Assembly (NCBI GenBank): GCA_900542355.1
Contig: UQNE01000002.1
Coordinates: 62,001 to 126,000, forward strand
DNA: 64,000 nt
DNA from: an uncultured Bacteroidales bacterium
Lineage (GTDB): Bacteria; Bacteroidota; Bacteroidia; Bacteroidales; Paludibacteraceae
Direction: 5' to 3'
The translations under genes and the position numbers were made by a program. Shown here in pieces: positions 62,322 to 64,000 of the stretch; position 1 is the first letter of the stretch, and each line of letters starts with the position of its first letter. The notes below the pieces were generated by a model. The model saw only the letters and a program-made list of their open reading frames with translations. It was not told the origin of the DNA and did not search any database.

Positions 62322-62356
62322 TTCTCGCATCTTTGTCGAGACTATATCGAGCCGTT
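62322..62356 (-). repeat. Possible degenerate copy D of the TCGAGACC repeat
   Basis: The minus strand contains CTCGATATAGTCTCGACAAA, sharing order and spacing of the CTCGA and CTCGACAAA elements with copies A to C. It is short and weak. The rest of the 62240-62540 spacer has nothing I can name. Confidence 0.3.
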
Positions 62357-62543
62357 AATAGGTGATTAAGCAATCTAAACTATGGTAATTACCCGGGAAA
62401 TAACACCGTGTATTGTCCTAAAAAAGTTGACCAATTTGTGCCTTAATACGGATGTTGGTTGACTCGAAACAGCATTTAGATAGTACATCGTTGACATAAT
62501 AATATAGGAAACAACGCAATTTATTGAAAAAGAGCATCGTATG

Positions 62544-62575
62544 TTTGCAAGATTAGATTATTTTGCGTACCTTTG
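62544..62575 (+). promoter_or_regulatory. Promoter of the AT-rich gene at 62717
   Basis: TTTG at 62544-62547 and TACCTTTG at 62568-62575 are 20 bp apart. The leader is about 135 nt. Confidence 0.8.
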
Positions 62576-62716
62576 CGGCAAAATGTACTGACCATTTTTT
62601 AGACATCTCTGACATAGGGTGTTTTTACACGCTACGCTATACGGAATTAAAGCAACGGAGATTTCAGAGCACTACAGTATAAACATAACCTTAATAATAG
62701 AAAAAGATAATATTTT

Positions 62717-63127
62717 ATGGAATCTATATTTGATGATATCGACGTGGACGATGAAATAAAAAAACAAGATACATACGAAGTTAATTATGATGAAGGAAAA
62801 CTACTAATGATGCAACACTATTTTAATAGTCACATACATGGAGTTACATTCAAAATAACACCAAAAGTTAATGAATCGGCATTTGAGACTAGCGATTTTG
62901 ACATCACTGTTGAGAGTGCAAGCAAAGATATAAACGAATGGTACTTCATAATAAACAACGAATTCTCAGATTTAAATGAAGAAAAAACACAAGTCGTATA
63001 TCCAACATACTTATTACCGGCTAGCGTAAAACTTTTTGGTGAACTTATTAAATTACAAAACCAATATACCAACTCCAACGAAAATCTATTCAAGTGCATA
63101 AAGTTCTTAAAGAAAGCAGGCGAATAA
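62717..63127 (+). CDS. AT-rich hypothetical protein A
   Basis: The 136-residue protein is acidic (MESIFDDIDVDDEIKKQDTY) without signal peptide or membrane helix, so it is cytoplasmic. The middle contains alternating charged and beta-type stretches; a helical C terminus follows. No family is recognised. The gene is clearly richer in A and T than its neighbours on the left, consistent with recent acquisition. It has a proper promoter, an A-rich region before the ATG and a two-way terminator, so it is probably expressed. Confidence 0.7.
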   Translation: MESIFDDIDVDDEIKKQDTYEVNYDEGKLLMMQHYFNSHIHGVTFKITPKVNESAFETSDFDITVESASKDINEWYFIINNEFSDLNEEKTQVVYPTYLLPASVKLFGELIKLQNQYTNSNENLFKCIKFLKKAGE

Positions 63128-63146
63128 TGTTATTCCACCATATATT

Positions 63147-63181
63147 AAAAAGGACACCCATTTGGATGTCCTTTTCTTTTT
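63147..63181. terminator. Bidirectional terminator between convergent genes
   Basis: AAAAGGACA (63148-63156) pairs with TGTCCTTTT (63167-63175), with T runs on either strand. It serves both the gene ending at 63127 and the minus-strand gene ending at 63181. Confidence 0.82.
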
Positions 63182-63567
63182 TAACCTATCAGCCAAGAAA
63201 AATCTTCATTACTACTCTCTATCACTTTTCTAACATTATCTAGCAATCTATTTAACTCACTATCTGATGAACCAAATTTATTCTGAACTTTTTTATAATT
63301 CTTGATTATATCCAACAATTCGTACATCTTGTCTTCATGCTTATCCCAACGACTATCTTTATTTATAGACTCCATTATATAGCGAGCAAAATTATCACAC
63401 TCCTTATCACTAAAACTATATGATAAATTACTATTCTCTATAGCATCATATAATGCAGAACTCAGCATATCACGATGGTTATTTGGTTCTACCGATTCAA
63501 AAACCTTAACACCTTTAACCACCAATAACTCACTCTCATTCCTCTGCTCTACTTGTGCATTCGTCAA
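63181..63567 (-). CDS. AT-rich hypothetical protein B
   Basis: The 128-residue protein is cytoplasmic by lack of a signal and mostly helical, with long polar stretches (SSALYDAIENSNLSYSFSDKECDNFARYIMESINKDSRW). No family is recognised. It converges with the gene at 62717 and shares the terminator. Its base composition equals that gene's. The upstream side (63568-63660) lacks a clear promoter; CAACTTTG on the minus strand near 63657 is one base off the -7 consensus. Confidence 0.65.
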   Translation of the reverse strand: MTNAQVEQRNESELLVVKGVKVFESVEPNNHRDMLSSALYDAIENSNLSYSFSDKECDNFARYIMESINKDSRWDKHEDKMYELLDIIKNYKKVQNKFGSSDSELNRLLDNVRKVIESSNEDFSWLIG

Positions 63568-63674
63568 TTAACTTGCCATCAACGAATAGAACCATTGGGA
63601 GACCAATACGCCATTAATGAAAAACTAACGGAGAATAAATCTGTGTAGTCGTTGTTGCAAAGTTGGCACAAGGC

Positions 63675-63705
63675 TTGCATAAGTCGAAAAAATATGCTAA
63701 CTTTG
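63675..63705 (+). promoter_or_regulatory. Promoter of mpl
   Basis: TTG at 63675-63677 and TAACTTTG at 63698-63705 are 20 bp apart. The transcript would have a leader of about 220 nt with a small ATACCC/GGGTAT hairpin near 63826-63841 and recurrent TATAAC elements. Confidence 0.75.
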
Positions 63706-63932
63706 CAATCGTTTGTTATGCATAGTTTGCTTTATGTGTGTGTTATATGTCTATGATATGTTATTGATATAAGAGCGCAGAGTATATAACTGATGCGTAA
63801 GAGGGTATGACAAACCCGCGAGAGTACATAACCAATACCCGCAAGTGGGTATATAACCGGTACACAAAAAATAATCACAACAGATAAACAAGCAGATGCA
63901 CAAATAGATATACAACAGATAATCAAAAACTT

Positions 63933-64000
63933 ATGAGAATACATTTTATAGCGATAGGGGGTGCTGCTATGCACAACTTAGCGATGGCAGTAGCGAGCAA
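63933..64000 (+). CDS. mpl: Mpl-type murein peptide ligase, N-terminal fragment
   Basis: The ATG at 63933 opens a frame that runs out of the window: MRIHFIAIGGAAMHNLAMAV followed by ASK. This is the start of the Rossmann domain of the Mur ligase family. HFIAIGGxAMHNLA is the form found in Mpl (UDP-N-acetylmuramate:L-alanyl-gamma-D-glutamyl-meso-DAP ligase), whereas MurC has GIGGxGMSxIA. Mpl recycles murein tripeptide. With only 22 residues the choice between Mpl and MurC rests on this motif. Confidence 0.82.
   Translation, partial: MRIHFIAIGGAAMHNLAMAVAS

Noticed and set aside
62421..62600. Possible insertion sequence ends around TCCTAAAAAAGTTGACC.
   Set aside because: No matching inverted end, no target duplication and no transposase fragment.

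Overview
This window is a chromosomal segment of a Bacteroidota bacterium, most likely order Bacteroidales. The signs are sigma-ABfr type promoters (TTG or TTTG, about 20 bp, then TAnnTTTG), a fused SecDF, type IX secretion (T9SS) style cell-surface proteins, a DUF5683/MltD cluster behind parAB, DUF4924 and DUF5686 family proteins, and a DAP-type murein ligase set (MurE with DNPR, Mpl at the right edge). Genes are dense and most are housekeeping. I see no phage, integrase-bearing island, complete insertion sequence or CRISPR array.

Layout. 1-7183 (+): the parA tail, parB, a DUF5683 membrane protein, an MltD-like lytic transglycosylase, a MerR-type regulator, a GT2 glycosyltransferase and a large YfhO-type membrane protein. 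7184-17230 (+): secDF with a long leader, a structured noncoding RNA candidate, DUF1232, a 45-residue zinc ribbon protein, recA, an FAD-dependent dehydrogenase and a secreted surface protein. 17249-28326 (-): the division and cell wall (dcw) cluster in transcription order mraZ-rsmH-ftsL-ftsI-murE-mraY-[GxxExxY]-murD-ftsW-murG. It is interrupted by a GxxExxY gene and stops after murG. 28327-34252: a repeat-rich spacer, tRNA-Gln, rplY, pth, an LTA-synthase-type sulfatase, an S4 protein, DUF4924 and nth. 34253-43227: a 2368-residue T9SS adhesin-like protein of mosaic base composition, a small secreted partner with an unusual C-terminal anchor-like tail, and a repeat- and hairpin-rich spacer. 43228-55200 (+): ileS, a lipoprotein, an AsmA-like protein, an M3 peptidase, a membrane protein and an HHH/beta-barrel protein. 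55443-62239: recO (-), then rpmH, rbfA, a LolE-like permease, a lipoprotein, xerD and a DUF5686 protein. 62240-64000: two AT-rich convergent orphan genes and the start of mpl.

The most unusual structure lies between genes. Three spacers, each directly upstream of a translation-related gene (tRNA-Gln, pth, rbfA), carry degenerate arrays in which a CTAG/ATAG tetranucleotide recurs every 9 bp for roughly 90-165 bp. In two of the three the array starts within about 10 bp after an intrinsic terminator. Other notable items are a candidate MraZ operator placed exactly where the mraZ -33 element should be, one 5' hairpin arm with two competing 3' arms after the adhesin operon, a noncoding RNA candidate with its own promoter and terminator, a dispersed TCGAGACC repeat family, a 33-bp promoter cassette shared almost perfectly by tRNA-Gln and rpmH, and three TTGA stop/start overlaps.
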